From: Diadema setosum
Taxonomy: Eukaryota > Echinodermata > Echinoidea > Diadematoida > Diadematidae
DNA: 64,000 nucleotides
NCBI GenBank assembly: GCA_033980235.1
Contig: CM067068.1
Location: 36,607,869 to 36,671,868 of the forward strand
Direction: 5' to 3'
Part shown: positions 50,830 through 61,940 of the stretch, in pieces
Position numbering within the stretch: the first letter of the stretch is position 1
Layout of the letters: each line of letters begins with the position of its first letter
Notes under the pieces: model-generated
Seen by the model: only the letters and a program-made list of their open reading frames with translations
Databases searched by the model: none
Told to the model about the DNA's origin: nothing
Program-made: the position numbers and the translations under genes

Positions 50830-52945
50830 TTACAGAGAGGATTCGGTCTTTGATGTATGGAACCGCCAGACGATGGGGAAACCAGGGGGACTTGGTGAGG
50901 ATGTAGACGAGGAGGAGGTGGAGGAGGAGTTGGAGGAGGAACTAAGAAGGGTGCTGGACTGAGATGTTGTAGGAGTTTGAGATGACCTGATAATTTAAGA
51001 AATGCGTTAAAGATACAGAAGTTAGTTTTGATTGCCTAGAATTTTGCTAAATTGTTTTCTAAAATGAATGTTTTCGCTGTTTGATCTCTCTGGAAATATT
51101 TTCTGGGATTGTTCAAAATAGTTTTTTGTGGTTGTCTGTAACATAGAAAAGTTGTGATGAAGAAAAGATGTATATCAATAGATAGAAAAAAAGAGGTGAC
51201 TGAACGCCTTGAGATATTGGGAAAACATGAATCTTAGATATTTGATTTCTGTTCAAGCAAATGAAATTCAGAATAAGATAGGGTCGAAGGTGTGCAAAGA
51301 ATCAATAAAAAATTACAGTGTTTTCTCACCATTTAGGCAGAGCAGAAGCGTCCACGAAACCACGAGAATCGTGACCCTAAATGAAGAGAATTAGATGAGA
51401 ATGAATCGATGCACATTATCATATTTCTGGCATTGCATTAATCAAGAGGAAGCTACTTCAAAGCTTGCCACTGATATAAACTGCTCTAAGGGCACTGGCC
51501 ACACAAGACACAATAATTTGTTATGCAGTATTAATACAGTATCTTAACTTAGGCAAACGATGAGTCGTTATTGGCTAAATATCAAAGACCTTACCTGTGC
51601 ACGGTGAGAGGCAAGGTTTATTTGCCTCCTGGCTTCAGCCAGTTCCGTCTCTAGGGTCTGCATCTTGTCTTGGAGTTGTCGAATCTTCTCATCTGCCTCC
51701 ATTGCCTGCTTACCCTTGTGCCAAGCTCTCTCATCGGCAGATCGAACATCTTCCTCGGCGATCTTCCTCCCTTCTTCAGCTCGACTTGCCCGCGCCTCTG
51801 CAAGTCTCGCCTTCTCCTCGGCTCGACTAGCCTTGGCTTCGGCGAATCTCGCCCTTTTCTCCGCCTGACTCGCCTCAGCCTCGGCGAATCTCGCTCGTAG
51901 CTCCTCGCGACTCGCCCTGTCTTCGGCAAGTCTCTCTCGCTCCGCCGCCTGACTCGCCTCAGCCTCGGCGAGTCTCGCCCTTTCCTCGGCCTGACTCGCC
52001 GTGTCTTCGGCAAGTCTCTCTCGCTCCGCCGCCTGACTCGCCTCAGCCTCGGTGAGTCTCGCCCTTTCCTCTGCCTGACCCGCCCTGTCTTCGGCAAGTC
52101 TCTCTCGCTCCATCGCCTGACTCGCCTCAGCCTCGGCAAGTCTCGCTCGTAGCTCCTCCCGACTCGCCCTGGCTTCGGCAAGTCTCACTCGCTCCGCAGC
52201 CTGACTGGCCTCAGCCTTGGCAAATCTCTCTCGCACAGCCGCCTGACTCGCCTCAGCCTTGGCAAGTCTCGCTCTCTCCTCGGCAAATCCGAATTCCTCT
52301 TCTGCTCGTTCGGCTCTTCTTAAAGAGCCACTCGCCATTTTGGCAAGAGCGTTTAAAGCTCCTGCCTCGTGTTCTGCCATGGACAGTCGCCTCTCAGCAA
52401 GGTGTAGTTTGTCGTTCAGCTCCTAATATGGAAAAAGCAATGATATCTCTGTATTAATATCCTGCAAATAGATGGGCAGTTTATAATTTGTATAGTTTTC
52501 TGGGGTAAAAAGAGTATACAAATCTTGTTCTGCTTGGACGAAGACTAGATACAAATTAAAATTATAGAAACCCAGTTGATAAAGTTCTCCGAGAGCTTGA
52601 ATTGATTTTGGTAACCGATTTTTTTTTTCCTATGAGAAACTCATCTAGAGTGTTACACGTTTCAGTTTGCCAACGTTCATTATGAAATTTCTTATAGGTT
52701 CTATAGGTTTTGCGCTTTATAAATTGATATATTATCATTTTTTATTATTATTCATAAGAATTATTGTAGTTAATCGAGATCTACACAAGCCTACTTACCC
52801 CAAGCCGTTCCTTGTACTGTTCTATCTCCAAGGAATCTCGCAAGCTTTTAAGAAGCAGTTCTCCTGCGAGATATACGGCTGTTTGGCGTCCACGCGGCGA
52901 GGCCGGGCAGGAATCCATGGCAGGTTGCACGTCAGACTCAGACAT
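48253..52945 (-). CDS. Coiled-coil protein kinase with HRD replaced by M-N-D, 8 coding exons, 690 aa
   Basis: I joined eight exons, each with AG acceptor and GT donor: 52945-52799, 52422-51595, 51376-51330, 50986-50834, 50371-50113, 49861-49738, 49233-49045, 48578-48253. They total 2073 bases and stay in frame from ATG to TAA. Order in the protein: N-terminal helix-like segment (1-63), charged coiled coil of 14-residue repeats (about 64-325), Ser/Thr-rich linker (342-420), kinase domain (about 430-690). Kinase signatures seen are the glycine loop GSGCYGTV (442-449), Lys464, likely helix-C Glu485, MNDLKGDN (567-574) with Asp569 and Asn574, DFG (592-594), APE (625-627), SDVFQLG and Arg675. The canonical His-Arg of HRD is Met-Asn, so it is a non-RD kinase, but ATP- and Mg-binding residues are intact. 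No signal peptide or membrane segment is visible, so it is probably cytosolic. The substrate is unknown. I recall related kinases with HND loops in marine invertebrates; that relation is inference. Confidence 0.92.
49045..49233 (-). CDS. Kinase gene coding exon 7: helix E and catalytic loop (MNDLKGDN)
   Basis: 189 bases, with acceptor ATACAG and donor GTTAGT. WLQIALDLACGVHVIHNKGY forms helix E and leads to MNDLKGDNALLY. The catalytic Asp, Lys and Asn of the loop are kept, while His and Arg of HRD are Met and Asn. Confidence 0.92.
49586..49636 (+). repeat. (GAAT)n microsatellite in a kinase intron
   Basis: About twelve GAAT units between kinase coding exons 6 and 7. Confidence 0.95.
49738..49861 (-). 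CDS. Kinase gene coding exon 6: helix C to hinge
   Basis: 124 bases, with acceptor ATATTAG and donor GTAAAT. It encodes VQKIAREASLLDLF, with Glu485 as the probable salt-bridge partner of the lysine, then FFPQYLGCLEVRVGCVGLAMEFVG, which fits beta4-beta5 and the hinge of a kinase. Confidence 0.88.
50113..50371 (-). CDS. Kinase gene coding exon 5: glycine loop and ATP-binding lysine
   Basis: 259 bases ending in phase 0 at GTACTAAC. After a short flexible lead it encodes the start of the kinase N-lobe: the ILGSGCYGTVYLHRH glycine-rich loop, then TPIAVKTMIL carrying the invariant lysine (Lys464). This is where the catalytic domain begins. Confidence 0.92.
50797..50827 (+). repeat. (GT)n microsatellite in a kinase intron
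   Basis: GT repeat directly next to the 5' splice site of kinase coding exon 4. Confidence 0.93.
50834..50986 (-). CDS. Kinase gene coding exon 4: Ser/Thr-rich linker
   Basis: 153 bases, with acceptor TTATCAG and donor GTAAGG. It encodes a low-complexity serine-rich stretch (SSSSNSSSTSSSSTSSPSPP) and then GFPIVWRFHTSKTESS. It is probably a disordered, phosphorylatable hinge between the coiled coil and the catalytic domain. The downstream intron contains a (GT)n tract directly beside the donor. Confidence 0.82.
51330..51376 (-). CDS. Kinase gene coding exon 3 (47-base micro-exon)
   Basis: A small exon (GHDSRGFVDASALPK plus two bases of a Trp codon) between TTTAG and GTGAGA. It was chosen because it alone connects the phase-0 end of the coiled-coil exon to the phase-2 start of the next exon. 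It is the least certain exon of the model. Confidence 0.72.
51595..52422 (-). CDS. Kinase gene coding exon 2: coiled coil of 14-residue repeats (residues 50-325)
   Basis: An 828-base phase-0 exon that is open throughout. Its core is about a dozen tandem copies of a two-heptad unit resembling ERARLAEAEASQAA, with alternating variants (LAEDTASQAEE, LAEARASREEL). It is rich in Ala, Glu and Arg and has no proline, as expected of a continuous alpha-helical coiled coil used for self-association. The flanks are less regular (ELNDKLHLAERRLS before; EADEKIRQLQDKMQTLETELAEARRQI after). At the DNA level this is a coding minisatellite of about 42 bp. Antisense frames over the exon are open only because of the repeat. 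Confidence 0.92.
52799..52945 (-). CDS. Kinase gene coding exon 1 (residues 1-49)
   Basis: It starts with ATG at 52945-52943 (MSESDVQPAMDSCPASP...) and ends at a GTAAGT donor in phase 0. A splice acceptor (TTCGCAG) lies one base before the ATG, so an upstream non-coding exon is likely. A second Met at residue 10 is a possible alternative start. The second half (GELLLKSLRDSLEIEQYKERLG) is amphipathic and probably begins the coiled coil. Confidence 0.85.
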
Positions 52946-52946
52946 A

Positions 52947-54186
52947 CTGCGAATAGTAAAAAGTGTGTATCCTTGAAGTTCTATGTATTAAAGTATCACC
53001 AACCTTCGATGTTGAAGGCTGATCCTTACGTCGTAGTAGGTTTTCTATTTATTCATAACTGCATATGAGTAAATGGACAATCAAATATTTCTTCTCTCTC
53101 TCTCTCTTTCTCTTGAATGGTAGGATGAATGACCATCCTTACTCAAACTGATTCAGTTAAATTTAACCTAAAGAGATGTTACTTAATGGAATAATTGTTT
53201 AAACGTCTACCCTCCGGCACCTCCAGTTAAGACTCCAGTGGGAGTATTCAGGAGGACCCTAACCAAGTACCAAATACCATCTTCCTTGCCTAACATAAGA
53301 AGACGTCACACTGTTGTAGGCCTACTGTCATACTGTTATCAAAACTGCAACAATAGTACATTATTGGCAATATTCTAACTCTCGTAGTCTCCGGGTCGCG
53401 CATATGTTGTTACGTGTACCTTCTATGTTTTAATGTTTTGAACGTCTGTCATGCAACCTTTTTTTCTAACTGTTACAGATGTATTCGTGGTCATAATCTT
53501 TGCAAATCCCGATAGGTAAACCATAAGAATATGTTGTCTCTTTGACTGTTTAATTTCATTTTGGAATCCATATGATTTTATATCTACTACTAGTAGAATA
53601 TCTACTTCTAGTAGACACCCTAGATCAATAGGCACTAACAGTTAGACTTCTAACGTTAGGATAGTCTCTAACAGTTAGTGAGTTTTACTAGAGAGGTTTG
53701 AAGTAGAATAGACGTCGACACTCTTCATGCTCTTGGGACGTGTACGTGCATTGCTGTAGTCAGGACAATGTAACAGTAAACCATGCAAATTTGAGTATCA
53801 TACTTCCCCAGATATTCTTAAAGACGTTACCTTTTTCAATGCCTCTAACGCCATTATCAGGCATTTTTATAGCGATAACTATACACAGCCCTGTCGCTGT
53901 ATACACAACGCCGTGCTTCGAACGGCGCGGCGTCTGGTCGGGCTAACGTTAGTCTAGCGACTGTGAGAATGCACAGTGTCCGTGAGTGTGTCATTACACT
54001 TAACACGGTTACATAGGCTATCGGCAAGTTATTGTCATGTCTCTACCACTAACGTTAGACAGGGTAGACAAGATCTGTTACCAAAGAGGGATTATACACG
54101 CCCCTAATCTGTTACAGAGGCATCGAGTATACAAGTTATTTTCTGGTCTTGTATGTTTTGCACGTAGAACCTATGCACTGCAGTGC
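52947..54186. other. Upstream region of the kinase gene; 5' exon not located
   Basis: A (TC)n tract lies at 53094-53114. Repeated TCTAGTAGA/AACGTTAG words occur around 53580-53700. A non-coding first exon is expected here or beyond, but I cannot place it. Confidence 0.4.
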
Positions 54187-56044
54187 TATAGACCGATTCA
54201 AGCGACTGTTCATGGAAGTGCGCCCTCTTAAGGCGACGCCATAACTGGGGGCCAAAAAGGCCGGGTCGGCAAGCGCCCTGCGTGCGTGGCAAGGGTGCCA
54301 GCGGCAGCTAGTGCTTTTACCACCCGGCGCCAGCCGGCCAGCTAGCTATCTCTGGCGCTGGCAGCGATCGACGCATCTGGCTTTGTGACAACCTAGAGTC
54401 TACATTTTTTTTTTCGCAAGCTAATTAAAAAAAAAATTAAACAACTTATACCGACTATGAGCGAATGGGTAGACGACATACGGCTGTAGCCAAAACTTGA
54501 ATTTCAAGGTAAATATCGGTACGATCCGTGAATGTTTGTAGATTCTATTTCTTTGGCGATGACTTGGGTACTCGCGTGTAAGCCCCGTATATTCACATTT
54601 TGTGTAAGAGAATAAAAACCGCTGGGGAGAATTATTGCCAAGCGCAGGCAGACGTCTTGCTAATAAGCCTAGGCTGTTGACAAGTTAACTGATATAATTA
54701 AATACAAATAATGATTAAGAATCTTGAGCTAGATATGGTGCAATAAATTGCAAGCTATCACTTAACTTAACCTTCTTAGGGCACGCTTTTGCCTTTACTC
54801 GGGAGTGTCAGGCCAGCAGGGTAGAATCTGTCTAACGTTAGATCAAGATTGTCTAGACATCTAGGCAAGAGTCCAGACTAGATGTAGACCTATTGACTTC
54901 TAGAACCCTACATCCTATATCATTTTCGGTTGTCGATAACTTCAGGCAAGCCTAACTAAGTAAACCAAACGGAACTTCTAGGCGTTTCTAGGCCGTATAT
55001 GCCTAAACTTAAGTTACGACTACGTCGCCTGATGTCTACAACCAAAACTTCTACTGTTTTAGGTCTAAGTAACCTTGCATGACATCACGTAACGCCTAAT
55101 ACATTGTAAATCTACAAAAGTGATTTTTAAATCATACTTTCTTAGTATGATTATGAAACGGATGTTTGCCACCATCCATGGTTTAATATTTATAAGTAGG
55201 GCCTATCACTTTATCAAAAGTCAAATGCAGAGTTCCAGGCCAAAATTGAATAGGCCTATATGGTCAATTAAGTGCTGAACATTGAAGAAGTGAAACTAAG
55301 AATTTAACGCATCTTGAAACATTAATTTTAGCTGTAGTGTAGGCTGTAAAAATGTTTGTCATAATAATAAAGTATAGCCAGGAAGTGTATTCTAACTTTG
55401 GCAAGTAGGACACCAAGGATAAAAAAAAAGGTGAATTATCAAATTCTTTGATCTAAACTTGTCTTCTAAGATGGGGATGAACAACATATTTTACGAATGA
55501 TACATTTATGCAGTGATTAATTAAATAGAGAATCTAGTAGACATAGTTTGTTTCGAAATCTCTGCATTTTTATACCGTTGTATTTCACTTAATTGTCTTT
55601 AATTTTGCCTTAATTTATCATGCGTCAGCGGTGTCTGAATTTCACACACTGCCGTGCAGCTTCCATTTCCGTTTTTTCTGTTATTGTGCACCCAACAACT
55701 GCACAATGTGTTTTCCTGATCCTTCCTTTGAAGCTTTCAAAGTAGATCAATATGTCTGAATCACTCAATTTGTCCAAAAGAAAGGCATTAAAAGCCGCTG
55801 AATGACTTTTCCACAGTGAGTAAACAATCACAATATTAGCGCGGCGCCGGCGGTCGCCGGCCGCGGCGCAGCGGCCGCGCCCGGCTAACTATGCGCGATG
55901 GGTACGCTAGGCTGCTGAGCTGCAAGTGCAACTCGCTGGGTAGCTAGCTCGCTGGAAGCCCCCGTTGGCCCCCAGTTATGGCGACCGTTATAGCGCCGCT
56001 AGCGGCGGTAGGTGAATAGGTCATCGAAATTGAATCGGTCTATA
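54187..56044. mobile_element. 1.86 kb DNA element with TATAGACCGATTCAA inverted ends
   Basis: TATAGACCGATTCAA at 54187 is inverted at 56030-56044. Inside both ends follows CGCCATAACTGGGGGCCAA (left near 54237, inverted right near 55978), with unrelated GC-rich sequence between. TA outside TAGACC on both sides could be a TA target duplication. The inner side of each end is very GC-rich (54290-54370, 55840-55960), unlike the AT-rich middle. A decayed THAP-like coding remnant lies inside. Confidence 0.7.
55625..55831 (-). pseudogene. Decayed THAP-like zinc-finger start inside the 1.86 kb element
   Basis: The minus frame has GRIRKTHCAVVGCTITEKTE, reminiscent of the start of a THAP DNA-binding domain (HCAVxGC), as found in some DNA transposases and host proteins. 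After about ten residues the THAP pattern is lost in this frame and the frame soon stops, so it is broken. The call rests on a short motif only. Confidence 0.3.
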
Positions 56045-57408
56045 CCGGTATAGGCCTACCGTCTTCAGTGTGATCATGGTGCTGTTGCATGACATGATGA
56101 ACCTTTCAGGTCGAATTAGCGAAATATTCTTCTTTCTTTTTTGCCCACTTTTGGTCTGAATACAAACGGGCACTAAAAGAGCATAAAATAACCTGTTTGA
56201 GGTACGAAAGCACTCGATTTCCGTGACAAAGTGACAATAATCGACCACAAGATCGTTCAGAGAACCTTGCGATAAATATGTCAGGACGAAAAGAGAGTTG
56301 TTTGTTTACATGCCGGTATCACCATAGCTAGCTAGCGCGTAGCGCATTGCTGCACTAAGGCGCGCTGATGATGCGCACGAGTCATGACTTTCCCGTGTAA
56401 GTAGGCAGCAATTTAGATGGAGCATACTGCGCACAACGCGCATGAGTGCGCGGTCACCAGGGATGACCTCACAATTAGTAGTAGCCATGGGAACTGAGGC
56501 AGAGAAAAACTACTCCGGGCGAAATCTGCTGTTGTAGGCCATAGAATTAGATACGGTGTACATCTATCTTAGACTTTGCAGCAATTGTAAGCTCTAAAGT
56601 ATAGGTCTAGTTACCGAAGGGAGAGCTTACTGCATTCAATGATGTCTTGTACCATAATTGTAAACCTTCTTATGAAACAGGCCCTTTGTTTCCCCCATTT
56701 TCTCGCGTAGGTCCCGCGTATAATTTTGAATTAAAGGGGATGGCATTTTGTCTTATTTCTTAGTAGGCCTAGGCCTACAGCTTGCTCCAACGTCTACCTG
56801 CGATTATTTTCCTCTGTATCATTTTCACAGCACTGTGCTCAGCTTTTTATTTTTAAATCTCTCTCGTTGTTCAGAAAAACAAATCGGAAGCTGAAGCTAT
56901 AGCACGAGTGTCTGGGAGTTCGACATCTACGTAAGACAGGAGAGCATAATTTAAGCTACATAGCGCGATCCGTCATTACGTGTGACGTAATGAGTAACAT
57001 TATATCCATATTTGATATGCTATGTACTTTCCTGGAAAGGTTTCACAAAGATTATTATGAATTAATGGAAGTTACAATAATTGAATTTAATATCCCATGT
57101 CATATCTGCAAGGAAGCCAATCAGTTGCTTTTAAATCTAATTCAGGCGTTTATAATTCAGTGCAGTTATACGGCCGGCTAGTCTATCCTATCACTGTAGA
57201 TTTTTTTTTTTTCACCTTAGTATAATACTTCCTCAAAGGGGTGAAATGTATTTTAGGCCGATTTGAATACATTTGCATCATCAGTATTAGTGGCCTAAAG
57301 CACGGCATTGCTAAGCAATCCACTGCCTATGGTCCCTTTCAAAAAACAAAAACAAAAAAAAAAGAGGGAATTTTATACAACGAGCATTAATTCCTTATGC
57401 AAACACCT
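56045..57408. other. No gene seen; CpG-richer patch at 56320-56480
   Basis: Contains GCGCGT/TGCGCAC words, a possible promoter-like or repeat patch, and the palindrome-like CATTACGTGTGACGTAATG at 56973. No exon is defendable. Confidence 0.4.
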
Positions 57409-57567
57409 GGGCCCCATTTCATAAAAGGTTGATACGATAACAACTCTTTGCTGGAATGGCAATTGTCATGGTAACGACAAGAATCCAGCTTCCTGATTGG
57501 CTGTTGCTATTGGAAGTTACCATTCCAGCAAAAGTTGTCATCCTAACATCTTTTATGAAACGGGGCC
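57409..57567. mobile_element. GGGCCCC inverted-repeat element, best copy
   Basis: Left GGGCCCCATTTCATAAAAGG; right, read on the minus strand, GGCCCCGTTTCATAAAAGAT. Pairing continues inward through ACAACTxTTTGCTGGAATGG. About 159 bases, no coding capacity. Two further copies occur in this window. I recall such GGGCCCCGTTTCATAAA elements as abundant in echinoderm and other marine invertebrate genomes. Confidence 0.82.
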
Positions 57568-57905
57568 ATGGAGGTCGATCCGAAAACTCGATCCTACCTT
57601 TAGCTCCTTTCGTAGCCGCCACTAGTACGATCACCTGTTCTCATTTCGGTCACGTGACCACTGTAAGCGAGAATGAAGGAATATGCATGCGCTCCTAAAG
57701 CTCTCTTCTTTGTCTTTCTTCTTTTTCAAATAGTGTTCGATTCACTTGAAATCCAATCGTATCATATTAACATGATTTAGCAATGAAGGAAAGGACATTG
57801 TGTAAAACAAATTCTAAAGGGAAGGGAGACTGATTGGATTGTTTTCTCCATTCGGCTTGCCACACATAATTTCTTGCATGATGTCCGGAAATGCAGATGT
57901 ACACA

Positions 57906-58088
57906 CAGTGGCGGATCCGGAGGGGGACGCAACGGGCTCGCGCCCCCTCTTTATTTTTATTTATTTATTTATATATTTTTTTTGTTTAAACAAAAGAAAT
58001 ACAAAGAAAAAAATGGGGGAGGGCGCGTTCGCCCCTTCAATTTTGTAAAGGCCCCCCCTTTACGGAATTCCAGATGGATCCGTCCCTG
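57906..58088. mobile_element. hAT-like short inverted-repeat element
   Basis: CAGTGGCGGATCCGG at the left and GGATCCGTCCCTG at the right (CAGGGACGGATCC on the minus strand). ACACA lies on both outer sides. The interior has GCGCCCCC...GGGCGCG arms around an AT-rich centre. CAGNGGCGGATCC ends are common among hAT-type non-autonomous elements. Confidence 0.65.
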
Positions 58089-59379
58089 ACACATTTTTTT
58101 ATAAGGAACATGTTCGTTCTATAACAAGCTCGAACCGACAACTTTTCTCTCACTTGTTTCACACAACGGAGGTGTTCTCGTGTAAGTTGTCAGTAGACAC
58201 AGGGCTACTTGGATCGTAGTCAAGTCCCTGGCAATATGTGGGTGTCGGAGTCACAGGTAAACTTTCGTTTGGATGATAGCCTTATACACGATAAAATCAA
58301 CTTATTATCAAGAAATCTGTAAATTTCATGTGTATGTGTGTGTATCAAACATCACATTTTACAGGGGCCGCGGGAACCGTTTCTTTCTTTTTTTTTTTGG
58401 GGGGGGGGGGGGGGGAGCTTGCTTGTAAAAAAAGAGAAAGAAAAAAAAATCGGGGAAAAAATCCAAACACTAATGAATTCTTTTAAAGAAGTCTCAGATT
58501 CTTCCCGTCTCGGCGCGTTGCCATTCATCTGAAGACACTCACGGTCCCATCCCCACCCCCCCCCCCAAAAAAAAACAACAACAACAAACAAACAACAACA
58601 ACAACAAGAACAACAACCCTGGACACCTCATGAAACGGACATTTTTAATGGGTTAGGTAGAATAATAATTAATATACTGGATGGGTCATTTAAAACAAGC
58701 GTACATTGTTATTGATCCGGAGGTCAAACCAACTTCAATACGTCGGTATACAGTGATATAAATTACGAATAATTTTTTCACTGGACCACAGTGTAGTAAG
58801 AAACTAATCAACTGGCTGGTTCCAAATACATTTTCTTACCAGTGGACAAGCTTTCGGCTGTCGGGCATTGCTTTAATTAAAAAAAATTAAAAAAAAATAG
58901 GGTCCCATATTAAGATTTCACTATGCGTTCCTCATTAATTTTGCTGGCGGATATAAATAACTTTGTATCCCCTGTCCCTGAAGAAGAGAATGATTCACAC
59001 TGCATGATTTCGGCTAAAACCAGATCCTGCACTTTCATATAGGAAAATATGAAAATGTTACTCTTTAAGAATATTATGGACACCATCCTAACTTACAGCC
59101 TTGAGTTAATTCATCCAACCACTACCAAATTCTTCTTCTTCTCCCTCTTCTCCCTCCTCCTCCTTCCTAATTCCTTTTCTTATATAGTATTTTTAACCTC
59201 TTTACGGGAATCCGACTGCAATTGGACTTGGTTGTATAATACTTCTGGATCTGGGGAAGAAGATGGTATTTGTGTACATACTTTTGACCGTCTGGGTGCA
59301 TGTGCCATTTCTTTTTATCCCCTGTCGCAAAGAAATATTCTCCCAACACGTTTGGCTAAAATTTGACCATGCGTTTAAA
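58089..59379. other. No gene seen; long poly-G at 58398-58415
   Basis: Poly-T/poly-G at about 58387-58415, poly-C/poly-A at 58552-58575 and (CAA)n to 58615. Frames through these are low-complexity. Confidence 0.5.
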
Positions 59380-60110
59380 AACCGAAGTTCATAGAATATA
59401 TTGTATGCTTTCGGAACAAGTTCCTCCAAATGTATGTCTGGATTGAGTGAATTTAGTATAATGATATCGGTAGAACAAATCAGTGAAAGTTTGAGAAAAA
59501 TAGGACAATCCGTTCAAGAGTTGACTTTTTAAAGTTTGTCTAGTGCCGCCATTGCTGTCATGGATGAGAAGACTACAACAGTTTCTAACATCATTGTAGG
59601 ACGATATAAAGAAAATATGAACATAGTTTCATGTTATTTCTATATTTCTAGCAAAATGAAAAAGCACTTGGCTTTGCTTTCTGAAAGTAGAGGGAATAAA
59701 TCTACAGAATGTACTTTTCATTCCCCCCCCCCCAAAAAAAAAAATTGTGGCATTCTCTATTATAAATTTTCTTTACTGCATTGTCCTGTGCACAGTGATG
59801 TCATAAACTGATGTAGTCTTCTTATCCAGCGATGGTGGCCCTGATTACAATTTCCTAACTTTTGAATGGATTCCCCTCAATTTTACTGAAGCATTCAAGT
59901 AATATTGCTGCATTCTCTCAATCCGTACATAGTATTTGGATGAACTTGTCCTAGTTTACATGGACGACAGCTGAAGAATCACCAACAATGCAAACAGACA
60001 AGTGGCTAGAGTTTGATGTGCCGGGATATATTTTAAAGACGGTGTAAGGAAAATGGGGAGACTAGTATAGGAGGAATTGGTAGAACAGAGGGACATTACA
60101 AGAATGCATG
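59380..60110 (+). repeat. Old dispersed repeat, AAAGTTTGAGAAAAATAGGA family
   Basis: Phrases such as CAGTGAAAGTTTGAGAAAAA, ACAATCCGTTCAAGAGTTGA, GTGATGTCATAAACTGATGT and AACTTTTGAATGGATTCCCC are familiar to me as parts of an old interspersed repeat in marine invertebrate genomes. Recognition is by memory and needs a library search. Confidence 0.4.
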
Positions 60111-60289
60111 GTTCTCCCTATAGGTCTAAAGTCCAATATCTTGGCAATGTGTGATGATAGTTTCACATAATTGGCAAAATATGTAAATGACAGGTTTGTC
60201 ACAAATGAGCTGAATGTTCACTTTCCTTGAACTAGGTTTCATTGGATGGATGGCTTTACTGCCTATAAAGAGTGCAGGTATTTGGGGAT

Positions 60290-60467
60290 TTGAGGATCTT
60301 CACTTGACTTTTGACCCTCTTATAAATCTATGCATTGAGTAACTTTCAAGGTATGGGAAAAAGTATTATTTCAGTATCAAATAGTATTTTTTTTTTTTTT
60401 GCATTTTAACTTGGCCTTTGACCCTGGATCTTTCACCCTATGACCCTAAAATTCCAGAGAGAATCAA
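60290..60467 (+). repeat. TGACCTTTGACCC-type repeat, left part
   Basis: Successive TTGACTTTTGACC, TTGGCCTTTGACC and CTATGACCC words. It appears to continue after the LINE fragment, at 61536. Confidence 0.5.
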
Positions 60468-61535
60468 GTTCAAGTTCATATATATATTCGTTCGTTTTTC
60501 CACATTATACAAACACAAATCTCACTTTCTTAAGTGACAAAAACAATGCATACAATTGTACAGAGAAGGCAACAATAATAGGAAAACATTTTTTAACGGT
60601 AGCGATACATTGCAATAGGTGCTAAGATAACGAAAGTGAAATGGTTTTCAATATATGCATTGTGAGAAAAAAAAAAACGGAGGGACCCACTAAAAAGACA
60701 GAGCTTGTAGAGTGTGGGCCCCTCTTGTATTAGAAGCCCGATGTAAAAATTGAATTGAAAACAGCAAAAAATCCGCACAAAAAGTTCGTCACAAAAAATT
60801 TTTGGAGCCCACTAAGAGACAGACGAACAAACAGTTATACATAAAACAACAGCAAACAGAGTTATGAACATGCAACAGGACTGGGACAGCAACAAGACTA
60901 CTTGTAGGAGGAAAAACAAGAAACAAACAGACTTGACGACACAAGAGGGAACATGACTATAGCGTGATAAAGAGGTAACAGAATAGAAAGGAATATGCAA
61001 CACAGACAACGATCCTCGGAGGTTTGAGGAAGAAAGAGAAGAAGAAAAAAGAATATAGAACAAACCCTTCAACTGCAAAGTATAGGTTAAAGAAAATCTT
61101 ATAATCAAGGCTTGAGCAATAGCTAGAATAATAAAGAGAACGGCAATGCCGATATTGCGGATGAGTAACAGAGTAAGCCTATTAACTAATCTGATTCTGC
61201 GAGTCGTCATTATAAGATTGTAAAAGAAAAGACTTTAATCTCCTTTTAAAGGGGTATATAGATGGAGAAGATTTTAAATTATGATTCAGGGAATTCCAAT
61301 AATTTGGTCCAGTGTAAATAAGTGTATTCTTTGCTAAAATCGTTCGAAGAAGTGGTAAATGAAACTCGTTAGAACGCCGGGTGGGGTAATTATGGAATGA
61401 TTGATTTTTTTGAAACATAGAACCAAAGATAGGTGGGAGTAAATTGTTATCATACATATACATGAATTGACCTAAGTTAAATAAGAATAATTCGTTGATT
61501 TTTAATAGCTTATAACAGTCAAACAATGCATTTGT
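60468..61535 (-). mobile_element. 5'-truncated LINE (CR1/L2/Jockey-like) with 3' UTR
   Basis: Minus strand: the end of a reverse-transcriptase ORF (61526-61185), then about 700 bases of 3' UTR ending in TATATATATGAACTTGAACT near 60470. The 5' side ends abruptly at about 61535 in unrelated repeat sequence, the usual sign of incomplete reverse transcription. Confidence 0.72.
61182..61526 (-). pseudogene. C-terminal fragment of LINE reverse-transcriptase ORF
   Basis: 114 codons that keep the recognisable C-terminal pattern of non-LTR retrotransposon ORF2 proteins: FMYMYDNNLLPPIF, HNYPTRRSN, LPLLRTxLAKNTLIYTGPNYWNSL, and the basic PFKRRLKSFLL end before the stop. The catalytic fingers and palm are absent, so it is inactive. 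The frame is uninterrupted to its natural stop, suggesting a fairly recent insertion. Confidence 0.75.
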
Positions 61536-61904
61536 ATCACTGTCAGGTAGAACATGCAGAAATATGTACTAAGTTTCATGATGATACCTTGAGTCACTTT
61601 CGTGATGGAGGAAGAAGTGAAATTTAGCACTTTCACTTGACCTTTGACCTTTGGGCAAGAAACTTCCCACAGAATCTCTATTGGATGATACATGTATATA
61701 TCAAGTTTCAAGAAAAATCTGGCAAGTACTGCATAAATGAGGGAAAAGTGAAATATTGAGGAGATGATCTTTACCTTTGACCCCTGACTTTTGAACCATG
61801 ACCCCCACAATCCCTATAGATGATAACTGCTAGTCAGTACATGCATATATGTACTAAGTTCCATTAAGATACCTTGAACCATTTGCAAGATATGGAGAAA
61901 TAAT

Positions 61905-61940
61905 GCCTCCGGCACCATGCACTTCGTGGCGGAGGCATAA
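61905..61940 (+). repeat. Hairpin ATGCCTCCG / CGGAGGCAT
   Basis: A nine-base perfect stem around GCACCATGCACTTCGTGG, followed by AATAAAG. Confidence 0.75.

Noticed and set aside
51651..52181. 176-codon minus-strand frame overlapping the kinase coiled coil
   Set aside because: An alternative reading of the coding minisatellite; the kinase frame joins neighbouring exons and this one does not.
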